DNA of 10,274 bases. It comes from Deltaproteobacteria bacterium (GTDB taxonomy: Bacteria > Myxococcota_A > UBA796 > CAJQPC01). The position numbers and the translations under genes are program-made. This document shows, piece after piece, positions 1 to 7,500 of the stretch. The notes under the pieces were generated by a model. It was not told where the DNA came from. It saw only the letters and a program-made list of their open reading frames with translations, and ran no database searches. The stretch lies in the NCBI GenBank assembly GCA_016717595.1, contig JADKFE010000099.1:1-10274 (forward strand), in the 5' to 3' direction. Position 1 is the stretch's first letter. Every line of letters starts with the position of its first letter.

Positions 1-655
1 GCGCGTCCCAAGGCAGGCCGTGCCGCGCCTTGGGCACCCAACGCACCGCCACGCCGAGCGCCCGCGCCGTCGCCCGCGCCGCGCTCGGCGGGAACATGCG
101 GTCGCCCTCGCCCCAGAGCACGGCGCTGCGCACGCCACGCGCCCGAATCGCCGCGGGCAAGGCGCAGATCTCCCCAAGCGACAGCTCCCGCGCCATGTCC
201 CGCATCCGCACAGGCAGGCTCACATCCTCCGTGGGGTGAAGCCGCACAAACTCCGCCCTCCGCCCAGGCTCCACCGCCCGGCGCACATACCGCGCGCCGC
301 CGAGCCAATGATAAAACGGGCGCTCCAACACCGGCCAGGCGGTGACCTTCGCCGCCCACCACGCCGCGCTCAAGGGGCATGAGATGAGCACGAGGCCACG
401 GGCGAGGCCACGGGCGGCCAGGCTCGCGGCGATGAGGCCGCCGTAGTCTTGGCCGACGAGCACAGACGCGCCGCCCTCGGGCAGACGCGCGGCGACCCAG
501 TCGGCGTAGCCCGCGAGGCTCGGCGGGCCGGGCAGCGGTGGAACGTCTCCAAACCCCGGCAAGGTCAGCGCCAACGACGGCCCCGCCAAGCGCGACTGTA
601 CGCCGTCGTACAGCCGCGCCGAGAGGGGCACACCGTGGAGCAGGACGACGGTCAC
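1..655 (-). CDS. alpha/beta hydrolase with Asp nucleophile (partial, C-terminus off left edge)
   Basis: 218 codons are visible and the C-terminus lies beyond the window. Translation from the GTG at 655-653 shows the alpha/beta-hydrolase elements in order: an oxyanion-hole HGxP motif (LHGVP, residues 6-10), PGFGD (33-37), a nucleophile elbow GQDYGG (68-73) with Asp70 where serine esterases carry Ser, a putative acid Asp185 in WGEGD (181-185) and a catalytic His212 in KARHG (209-213). HGxP plus an Asp nucleophile is the pattern of epoxide hydrolases and haloalkane/haloacetate dehalogenases; which reaction is catalysed cannot be told. No signal peptide is seen, so it is probably cytoplasmic. The GTG overlaps the TGA stop of the upstream pmbA-like gene (GTGA), suggesting translational coupling as the third gene of that operon. 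The ribosome site is weak, which fits coupling. HG at residues 7-8 is near the N-terminus but normal for short family members. Confidence 0.8.
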   Translation of the reverse strand, partial: MTVVLLHGVPLSARLYDGVQSRLAGPSLALTLPGFGDVPPLPGPPSLAGYADWVAARLPEGGASVLVGQDYGGLIAASLAARGLARGLVLISCPLSAAWWAAKVTAWPVLERPFYHWLGGARYVRRAVEPGRRAEFVRLHPTEDVSLPVRMRDMARELSLGEICALPAAIRARGVRSAVLWGEGDRMFPPSAARATARALGVAVRWVPKARHGLPWDA

Positions 656-1968
656 GCGCCGCTGAACTGCACGCCCTCAAACACGAGGCTCGGGGTGAGG
701 ATGCCGCCGTAGGGGTAGACGTCGCCGCCGAGGCTCGTGAGGCCCTTAAACAAGGTCACGAGGTTGCCGGTGATGTTCATCTCGCCGATGGGCGCGCCGA
801 GCTGGCCGTTCTTCACCTCAAAGCCCGCCACGCCCAAGGAGAAGTCGCCGGTGGTGCCGTCCGCGTTGCCGCCGAGCCACTCCGTCACCAGCACGCCGTT
901 GTTGATGGCCTTCATCAAGGCTGCGAGGTCACCCTGCCCCGGCGTCACCACACGGTTGGACGGGCCGCCCGAGGTGGGCGTCATGCTCGTCTTGCCGCCG
1001 TAGTAGGTGTCTACGTACAGATTTTTTACCACGCCGGCCTCGATCACCGGCATGGCCTTGGCCGCGATGCCCTCGCCGTCGTACAGTCGCGAGGCGAGGC
1101 CCCGGGGCAAGAGCGGGTTGTCGGTGATGCTGAGCTTCTTGGAGACCAGCTCCGCGCCCACCTTCCCTTGGAAAAATGAGCGGCCCTGCTGGATGCTGCG
1201 GGCGTTCGCCGTGCTCATCAACATGCCGAGGATACGCCCGGCGGCGCGGTTCTCGACGATCATCGTCGCCTTCTGCGTGGGGCCCTTCGCCGAGCCCATG
1301 CGCGTGACGGTGCGCTCCAGGGCCTCTTTGCCCACGGCGCTCACGTCCGGCAGGCCGCCGACGTGACGCCCGCCCACCCAATGATAGCCCTCGGGGCGTT
1401 TGTCTCCGGCGTCTTGTACGGTCACCTCGGCGCCGAACCAGAACGACGTGGACTCTTGGCTGCCGGTGAACCCGTTGGAGGAGGCCCCGGCGCTGACGTC
1501 GTGGCTGTGGTTCACCCCGGAGGTCGCGGAGATGACCTTCTCGTGGCCGTGGGTCGCCGCGTCGAGGGCCTGCACGATCTCCAGGCGGCGATCGTGGTTG
1601 ATGGTGGAGACGGTGGAGTCCACGAGGTCCAGGGTGTCCGCCGCCCGGCCCGCGAAGAGCGCTGCGTCGGGGATCTTGCGGAAGGGATCGACCTCTAAGG
1701 CCCGGGTCATGGCCACGGCCTCAGCGATGAACGCCTTGAGGCGGTCGGGGCGCAGATCGGTCGTGGACTGGCTGGAGTAGCGCCCATCGACGTAGAGCTG
1801 CACGCTGAGGCCGCGAGACGTGCTCTCTTGCACGGTCTCTAAGCTGCCGTCGCGGTAGCTGTACTCCACAGACCGGCTGCGGCTGGCCCAGGCCCAGGCG
1901 TCTTGTGCGCCCGCGCCACGGGAGATCTCGACGGCCTCTTGGGCCGCCTTGAGGAGCTCTTCACGCAT
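652..1968 (-). CDS. pmbA: TldE/PmbA-family metallopeptidase subunit
   Basis: 438 residues, close to the usual length of PmbA/TldE (about 450). It is the partner of TldD in the TldD/TldE complex, which in E. coli degrades unfolded peptides and matures microcin B17 and the antitoxin CcdA. Sequence support: an N-terminal alpha/beta domain (about 1-115) with the SxEYSYRDGSLE-like strand, a linker, and a C-terminal beta-rich domain (about 225-438) with the PmbA-type segment VTEWLGGNADGTTGDFS (361-377) followed by GVAGFEVKNG (379-388) and ITGNL (399-403). There is no HExxxH motif, as expected for the E subunit. The ATG at 1968-1966 is preceded by GGAGG at 5 nt and lies inside the last codons of tldD (8-nt overlap). 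No signal peptide is visible, although the linked TldD has a Tat lipoprotein signal. The end overlaps the downstream hydrolase start. Confidence 0.92.
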   Translation of the reverse strand: MREELLKAAQEAVEISRGAGAQDAWAWASRSRSVEYSYRDGSLETVQESTSRGLSVQLYVDGRYSSQSTTDLRPDRLKAFIAEAVAMTRALEVDPFRKIPDAALFAGRAADTLDLVDSTVSTINHDRRLEIVQALDAATHGHEKVISATSGVNHSHDVSAGASSNGFTGSQESTSFWFGAEVTVQDAGDKRPEGYHWVGGRHVGGLPDVSAVGKEALERTVTRMGSAKGPTQKATMIVENRAAGRILGMLMSTANARSIQQGRSFFQGKVGAELVSKKLSITDNPLLPRGLASRLYDGEGIAAKAMPVIEAGVVKNLYVDTYYGGKTSMTPTSGGPSNRVVTPGQGDLAALMKAINNGVLVTEWLGGNADGTTGDFSLGVAGFEVKNGQLGAPIGEMNITGNLVTLFKGLTSLGGDVYPYGGILTPSLVFEGVQFSGA

Positions 1969-1973
1969 CTTCG

Positions 1974-1978
1974 CCTCC
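1974..1978 (-). promoter_or_regulatory. ribosome binding site of pmbA
   Basis: GGAGG lies 5 nt upstream of the ATG at 1968-1966 and is embedded in the last codons of tldD (GTC-GGA-GGC). It fixes the pmbA start and makes its translation dependent on, or coupled to, the terminating tldD ribosome. Confidence 0.75.
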
Positions 1979-2497
1979 GACCGTCAAGCTGGACACCAGC
2001 ACCGTGGGGAGCCCCTGGGACACAGGGACCGATTGACCGTTCTTGCCGCAGGTCCAGCCGCCGGTGTCGAGGCGCGCGTCGGCGGCGGCCATCGTCACCC
2101 GTTTGAGCGCGTCGGGGCCGTTGCCGATGATGTTGCAGTCCTTGATCGGCGCGGTGATCTTGCCGTCTTCGATGAGCCAACCGTTCTTGATGTAGAAGGT
2201 GAAGTCACCGGCGCCGATCTGCACCTGACCGTTGGTGAAGGTCTCGGCGATGATGCCTTTTTTGACGCTGGCGATCATCTCGTCCTTGGAGTGGGGGCCG
2301 GGCTCCATGAACGTGCAGCGCATCCGGGGCATGGGCGGGAAACGGAACGACTCCCGGCGGCCCGAGCCCGTGGGCTCAACACCATAGTGCCGGGCGCTGA
2401 TGCTGTCGTGGATGTAGCTCTGCAGCACACCGTTCTGAATCAGCGTCGTGCGGCGGCCCTCGTTGCCCTCGTCATCGACGTTTAAGGCGCCGCGCTC

Positions 2498-2521
2498 GAA
2501 GGGCTCCCTCAGCGCTGTCTA
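2498..2521 (-). other. frameshift site within tldD
   Basis: The upstream TldD frame is good through ATC-GTA-GAC-AGC (codons ending near 2514). The downstream frame is family-like from TTC-GAG-CGC-GGC (2500 downward). The downstream frame has a TAG at 2521-2519, so the register change must lie below it. The downstream frame is one base ahead: deleting a single base near 2510 (in GCTGAGGGAG) gives DSAREPFERG with the correct spacing to VDDEG. No homopolymer longer than three bases is present, and no obvious slippery heptamer is seen. Confidence 0.8.
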
Positions 2522-3506
2522 CGATGGTGACGAAGTCGGGGGCGACGGACTTGCCGATCATGTCGGCGTAGATCGACACCTTCTTGCGGTTGAAGTCGGC
2601 CTCAAGCCCGTGCCCGACGGCCTCATGCAGCAAGATGCCCGAGGCGCCCGCGGCCAAGATGACCGGCAGCTCCCCCGCCGGGGGGCGCTTGGCGTCAAAC
2701 AGGCGCATCGTGCGGTCCACGGCCTCTTTGGCCACGGTGTCCAGGCGCTCATCGGTGTACCAGGCGAAGTCATGGCGCCCGGCGACGTTTGAGGCGTTTG
2801 ACTGGCGCACGCCGTTCTTGTTGGCGGTGACGTTGACCCACAGTCGGGTCATGGGCCGATAATCCGTGGCGATGAGCCCGCCCAAGGTGGCGATGAGCAC
2901 ACGCTCCTCGCTGTCGCCCCAGGCGATGCTCACCTTCTCGATGTTGGGATCGAGCCCACGCGCCTTGGCCTCGACATACTCCAGCCGCGGCAGCTTCTGG
3001 GTGATGCCCACATCGGCCCAGGGCACGGCGATGGCGTAAAGTTTGCCCTCGGGGCTCACGTTGAGCGCCTGGGGCGGCACCACCGCGGCGCCGGACGCGA
3101 TGCCCGCCGCCGTGCGCGCCGCGGCGAGCAGGCTCTCCCGGGAGAGGTCTTCAGTGAACGCGAAGCCCGTCTGATCCCCGATGACCACGCGCAGGCCCGC
3201 GCCTTGGTCGATGGACGAGGAGGCCGCGCTGACGATGCCGTCCTCCATGGAGATGCTGTTGGAGCGGGTGTGCTGGAGGTAAAGATCCGCCGCCGTGGCG
3301 CCGCGCGCGCCGAGCTCGGTGAGCACCTCACGGATGAGCGCCTCATCGACGCCGAACCACTGGGCGAAGGGGTTCTGGCCGAGCGGCGCCTGGGCCGAGG
3401 CCACGGGCGCGCCTTGTTTGGCGCATCCCACGAGGAAGCTGGGCATGGTGAGGAGCGAGAGCCCCGCGCCTAAGCCTTGCAGGAGCTGACGACGGTTGGG
3501 GGAGAA

Positions 3507-3526
3507 CACCAGGAACCTCCAGGAAC
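3507..3526 (-). repeat. 10-bp tandem repeat spanning the tldD ribosome site and start codon
   Basis: On the coding strand GTTCCTGGAG is immediately followed by GTTCCTGGTG. The two 10-mers differ at one position. The junction creates the GGAGG Shine-Dalgarno sequence (3520-3516), and the second copy ends in the GTG start codon (3509-3507). GGAGG is 6 nt from GTG, which supports this start choice. Confidence 0.75.
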
Positions 3527-3534
3527 GAGTCCAG
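3525..3534 (-). repeat. leader 10-mer CTGGACTCGT, copy upstream of tldD
   Basis: Second copy of the decamer found at 8216-8207. Here it partly overlaps the first unit of the tandem repeat over the tldD ribosome site. The flanks of the two copies are not similar, so this is a short shared word rather than a duplicated segment. Confidence 0.35.
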
Positions 3535-3546
3535 GGGAGCGTATCA

Positions 3547-3570
3547 GGGGATCGGGCGGGGTGGGTGGGG
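3547..3570 (+). other. putative G-quadruplex tract upstream of tldD
   Basis: Five runs of three or four G (3547-3550, 3554-3556, 3558-3561, 3563-3565, 3567-3570) are separated by loops of 3, 1, 1 and 1 nt on the plus strand, which is the template strand for tldD. It satisfies the G3+N1-7 pattern with very short loops, the geometry that favours stable quadruplexes. A further GGGCGGGG pair lies at 3582-3589. It sits 38-61 bp upstream of the tldD start in a 202-bp gene-free gap (3510-3711). Confidence 0.55.
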
Positions 3571-3636
3571 AATCTTTGTGAGGGCGGGGTGCGCGTGAGG
3601 TGCGCGGCTTGGGCGTGGGTGTAAATGGGCGCAGGT

Positions 3637-3646
3637 CGAAATTTCG
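3637..3646. other. perfect 10-bp palindrome CGAAATTTCG in the mscS-tldD gap
   Basis: This AT-rich perfect palindrome is a local exception in very GC-rich intergenic DNA. It is about 130 bp upstream of the tldD start. A TTTACA hexamer resembling a -35 box follows on the minus strand, but no matching -10 box is found. It could be an operator, but there is no second copy in the window to support that. Confidence 0.3.
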
Positions 3647-3711
3647 CGGGCGGCGTCGAGCGGACGGAGCCTCTGAACGAATGACCGGGCTGATCGGCCT
3701 TCCACCCTCCC

Positions 3712-4548
3712 CTACCCCAGCACCCCCGCCTGCAGCAGATCGCCGACGGTGTGCACCTTCGCCGCGCGCAGGGCGCGCTTCACGCGCTCGTGGACGTCGG
3801 TGCCGAAGGCTGACTCAAAGCGGCCATCCATCACATAGGCCTTCACCTTGAGCTCGATGGCCACCACGCCGTCTAAGCCGGGCACCGCCGTCTCTCGCAT
3901 GTGCACCACGACGGGCTTCCGCAGGTACACGAAGCGGCTGGCGACGGTGGCCTCGTACAGGACGCGGCGCGCGGTCTCAAAGTCCTCAGCGGCGCCGATG
4001 TAGAAGCACATCACACACATCTGATCGAGGGCCCCGGCGTTCGCGGAGGCCACGGCGTCGTTGAGGAAGCGGTTGTTGGGGATGGAGACGAGGTTGTCGT
4101 CTAAGGTGACGATGCGTGTGGTGCGCAGGCCGATCTCCACCACCTCGCCGTACACGTCGCCGATCTGTACGCGGTCCCCCACCTGGAACGGACGATCGAA
4201 GAGGATCATCAGCCCGGCCATGAGCGAGGCGAGGAGATCCTTAAACGCGAAGCCCACCGCCACGGCCACGGAGCCGCCGATCGCGAGCATCACCTCTTCA
4301 GAGAAGTGCACCACGCTCGTGACGGCCAGGGTGGTCGCGGCGATGAACACGACAAACTTGGCGATGGCGCTCGTCTGCTTGAGCAGGATACGAAAGCCGG
4401 TAAATCGTTGGCCGAGATCGTCAAACGCCCGGCCCAAGGCGTTGTTGATCATCCAGGCCGCGAGCACGGCGAAGAGCGCCACGGGCAGGCCGTCGAGCTG
4501 CACAAACCGGAGGATGCCCGTCGGGTCGCTGATCAGCAGGGTCTCCAC
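3712..4548 (-). CDS. MscS-family mechanosensitive ion channel
   Basis: 278 residues, close to E. coli MscS (286). These channels gate in response to membrane tension and release solutes during hypo-osmotic shock. Three membrane segments are visible at about 18-40, 60-82 and 85-117. The third is the pore helix with its Gly/Ala-rich packing (AIGGSVAVAVGFAFKD, 89-104) leading into FQVGDRVQIGD (121-131). The Sm-like beta domain with VVEIGLRTTRI (136-146) and IPNN (156-159) follows, then the alpha/beta vestibule domain to residue 278. The GTG start at 4548-4546 has AGGAGG 7 nt upstream (4561-4556), which overlaps the region just after the previous gene's stop. It lies 16 nt downstream of the 1213-residue membrane protein and is almost certainly co-transcribed with it. 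It lacks the large periplasmic domain of MscK/MscM, which may instead be supplied by that neighbour. Confidence 0.93.
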   Translation of the reverse strand: METLLISDPTGILRFVQLDGLPVALFAVLAAWMINNALGRAFDDLGQRFTGFRILLKQTSAIAKFVVFIAATTLAVTSVVHFSEEVMLAIGGSVAVAVGFAFKDLLASLMAGLMILFDRPFQVGDRVQIGDVYGEVVEIGLRTTRIVTLDDNLVSIPNNRFLNDAVASANAGALDQMCVMCFYIGAAEDFETARRVLYEATVASRFVYLRKPVVVHMRETAVPGLDGVVAIELKVKAYVMDGRFESAFGTDVHERVKRALRAAKVHTVGDLLQAGVLG

Positions 4549-4555
4549 GCGCTGT

Positions 4556-4561
4556 CCTCCT
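4556..4561 (-). promoter_or_regulatory. ribosome binding site of the MscS-family channel
   Basis: AGGAGG lies 7 nt upstream of the GTG at 4548, in the 16-nt gap after the stop of the large membrane protein gene. This strong site decides the GTG as start and suggests the channel is translated efficiently, whereas its upstream partner has only a weak site. Confidence 0.7.
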
Positions 4562-4564
4562 GGC

Positions 4565-7500
4565 TCACGCCGTCTCTAAGAGCGCCCGCTGGCGCAGCAC
4601 CCGCAGGATCTGGGGGTGCAGTCGGGGATGAAGCTCGTACAGCTCGCCGCTCAGCTCACCCATGAGCACGCCCAGGGCCTCCAGGCGGCGGCAGGCCGCG
4701 CGCAGGGCGCTGTCGGGGCGGTTGAGGGCCTCAACGAGCTCCGTGAGCGTCATGGGGCCATGAATGGCCAGGGCCGTGAGCAAGAACAGATCCTCTGTGC
4801 TGAGTTGGTCCAGGGCGTCGAGGCCGTCTAAGCGCGGCGGGCCGTGCTCGATCTGCTCGGGGCTCGCCCCGGCGCGCAGAGAGTGAAGCCACAGCGCCCG
4901 GGCCACCTCCGGCGCGCCTTGGGACAGATCCTCGATGAGACGCGCCCAGGCCGCCCGGGCCCGGGCCTCGCCCCGGGCGTCGGACACGCCGCCCACCGCC
5001 GCGAGGCGCGTGAACGACGGCACAAAGCCCGCGGCGACCTCGGCGCCGAGCAGCCAGGACTCCAAGGCGTCGGCGCGTAGGGCCCCGAGCTCGATCGGCG
5101 CACGAAACACGCCCAGATCCACCGCGCCGGGCGCGCCCTCCAGATACCGCCACAGCGGGGTGCGGGCCGCGCACACCCACAGCCGCTCTTCTGCGCCGCG
5201 CTGGATCACGTCCAAGAGCGCGCCCAAGGCCGCGAACCCGCCGACGCCGCGCAGCATCAAGAGGTGAAGATCCATCACGACGATGAGCTCTTCAGAGCGG
5301 GAGATCGCCGCCGAACAGAGCGCCTGGGGATCGGACGACTCGGCCCCGAGGGCCTCGGCGAGCCACGCCCGGGCGCCCTTGGCGTCGGAGATCCTGCGGG
5401 GCGGGCGCAGCACGAGGAGGTTTGGCGCGCCCTCAGCGAGCAGCTCAGGCAGACGATCGAGGCCCGCGCCACGATCCCCCACGATCACCACGGCGCCGCG
5501 ACGGTGGGTGCGCCGCCAGTCGTCTCGCTCGGCGAGCACCCGGGCCACGGCCCGGCGCACGTTGGGCGGCGCGTCCAAGGGCGCGCTGGCCAGCGCGTCC
5601 CGCTGCTCGGCGGACAAGGCGTCGCCCTCGACCCCACGGGCGCCGAGCTGCCGCCGGGCCAAGGCCGCGGTGACCCAGCGGAGCTGCGCCCGAGACGCGA
5701 GCAGCTCCGTCCCGCCTTGCCACACGGTGTCCAGAGTGAGCGCGACCACCCCGAGCGCCGCCTGGGGCACCTTCGCCCAGCCTTTCACCGGGCGCGCGGC
5801 GAGGCGGGTGAGCGCCGTGGGGCTCATGTCCGCCGCCGCCGCCGCGCGCAGCTCGTCGCTCCACGAGGCCAAGAACATCACGCACAGTAAAATCCCTGCC
5901 GCGACGCTCAGCGCGCCGACCCCTTGGGCCGCGCGGTCGGCGGCGAGGAGCTCCCAGGCCACGGCCAGGGCCACCGCCGTGAGCGCGCGCCAGGAGACGA
6001 GCGCCGTCACCCAGCGGCGCACGCGGCGGATCGTCTCCTCGGACACCACACGGAGCGCCGGGTGCTCGGCGTCGGCCGACGCCAAGGCCGCGTCTGTGAG
6101 CCCCGGCAGGCCCCGCGTCGCCGCCCGGGCCGCCAGCACGGTCACCACGAGGCTGAGCGCGGGGAGGCGGCCGCCCAAAAAAGAGAGCGCCGCCGCCGCC
6201 GCGCACAGATCGACGGCGGCGGTGAGGGGCGCGGCGAGGGGGGCGGCCAGGGCGGGCAAGGGGCCCGGGGTGAGCCCGGCGCGGGCGAGGCGCAGGAGCG
6301 TGGGGCGCACCCCCTCTGCCAGGGGCTCGGCGGCCTCGATGGCCAGAAGCTCCGCCTCCACAATGCCCGGCAGGCGGCGGCGCAACACCAACCACAGAAG
6401 ACCGCCGATGAGCAGCTCAATCGAGCCGACGATGAGGCCCAGGAGCGCGGTGAGATCGGTGGCGAGGGCCGGCAGGCCGAAGAGGCCGCTCACCACGGCG
6501 CGTAGGCGGGACTCGGCGACGATCCAGGTGGTGCGCAGCTCCTCGGCGAGCTCGGGGATAAACGCCTGCTGGCCTTGTCGACGCGCCGCCCCGCTGGCCA
6601 ATGCGCGCCCTTCGCGGCGCAGGGCCCGGGCCTCGATCAAGAGGCGCACCGCGGCGTCTTGTTCGGCCTCGGCGGCGCGCTGGCGGCCGAGGGCGGCGGC
6701 GCGGAGGTCCGCCTGGGCGGCGGCGAGCTCGGCGAGGGCCTCGGAGCCCTCTTGGGCCTCGTCGTGCGCCTCCGCTGGGCGCGCGGCCCGCAGCGCTCGG
6801 GCGCGGTCGGCGGCGTCTTCAGCGAGCTGCTGCAGGGCCGTCGTCAGCGCCCGGGCCTCGATGTACGCGGCGTCTAAGCGGCGGGCGCGGTCGGGATCGA
6901 GGGAGGCCAAGGCGGCGGCCTCCCGGAGCGCGGCGGAGGCGGCCTCGCGGCGGGCGCGCAGCTCGGCCAAGGCGGTGGCGGCGGCGGCGCGGCGGCTGGC
7001 CTCGTCCCGGGTCTCGGCGGCGACACGCTCTCGCAGCGCCACGGTGTGGGCGCGGAGCGCGGCCTCGGCGGCGCTGTTCGCGCCCTCTGCGCGGTCTCGG
7101 GCCTCTTGGGCGAGGCGGTCGAGAGCGTCTACGCTCGCGCCCTCGATGGCCCCGCCGGCGGCGTCCAAGGCCCGGGCGGCGTCGAGCTCGGCGCTGAGCG
7201 CGTCTCGGCGCGCGGCGGCGGCGTCTCGGCGGGCCTCGGCCACGGCCCGGGCGCCTGGGGAGCTCGCTGGGTCGGCGATCACCGCCTGGGCGGCGTCCTC
7301 GGCCTGCTCAACGCTCTGTGTGGCGGCGCGGAGCCAGGCCTCAAGCTCAGAGACGGTCCGGGGGCGCTCCGCGCGCTGCACAGGCGCGCTCAGCGCGAGG
7401 AGCTGCGGCGACACATGGTCGGCGTCGATGGCGGCGATCACCCCCTCGGCCTCGGCCCGGGGCGCGGCGCCCAACAACGGCAGGGCGCGGAGCAGGCGAT

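Larger units (their letters stand above)
1961..3509 (-). pseudogene. tldD: TldD-family metallopeptidase, Tat lipoprotein, split by an apparent 1-nt frameshift
   Basis: Two frames together encode one TldD protein. The first frame (3509-2472) starts at a GTG with GGAGG 6 nt upstream. It carries a twin-arginine signal (NRRQLLQG, residues 5-12), a hydrophobic stretch and a lipobox LVGC with Cys29, then the TldD core with the metal motif HEAVGH (His295, Glu296, His300). It then runs out of register near 2510 and stops at 2472. The other frame resumes the family sequence (FERGALNVDDEG, then LIQNGVLQSY, PTGSGRRES, TCGKNGQ) and ends at 1961. Dropping one base gives 515 residues, about 485 without the signal, matching normal TldD length. 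The Cys of TCGKNGQ (codon 2050-2048), which corresponds to a zinc ligand in E. coli TldD, is beyond the break, so the unshifted product should be inactive. It may be a true pseudogene, a sequencing error, or less likely recoded. It is followed by its partner pmbA with an 8-nt overlap. Confidence 0.85.

Noticed and set aside
538..1179. A plus-strand frame of 213 codons opposite pmbA
   Set aside because: It is a shadow of the well-supported pmbA reading frame, with no motif or ribosome site.
1961..2428. A separate small gene of 155 codons between pmbA and tldD
   Set aside because: Its product is the C-terminal part of TldD. Family sequence continues upstream of the apparent start to about 2500, so it is the 3' part of the frameshifted gene.
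3600..3711. Intrinsic terminator after the MscS gene
   Set aside because: Only 3-4 bp stems around GGCCGATCAGCCC and no following T-run on the minus strand were found.
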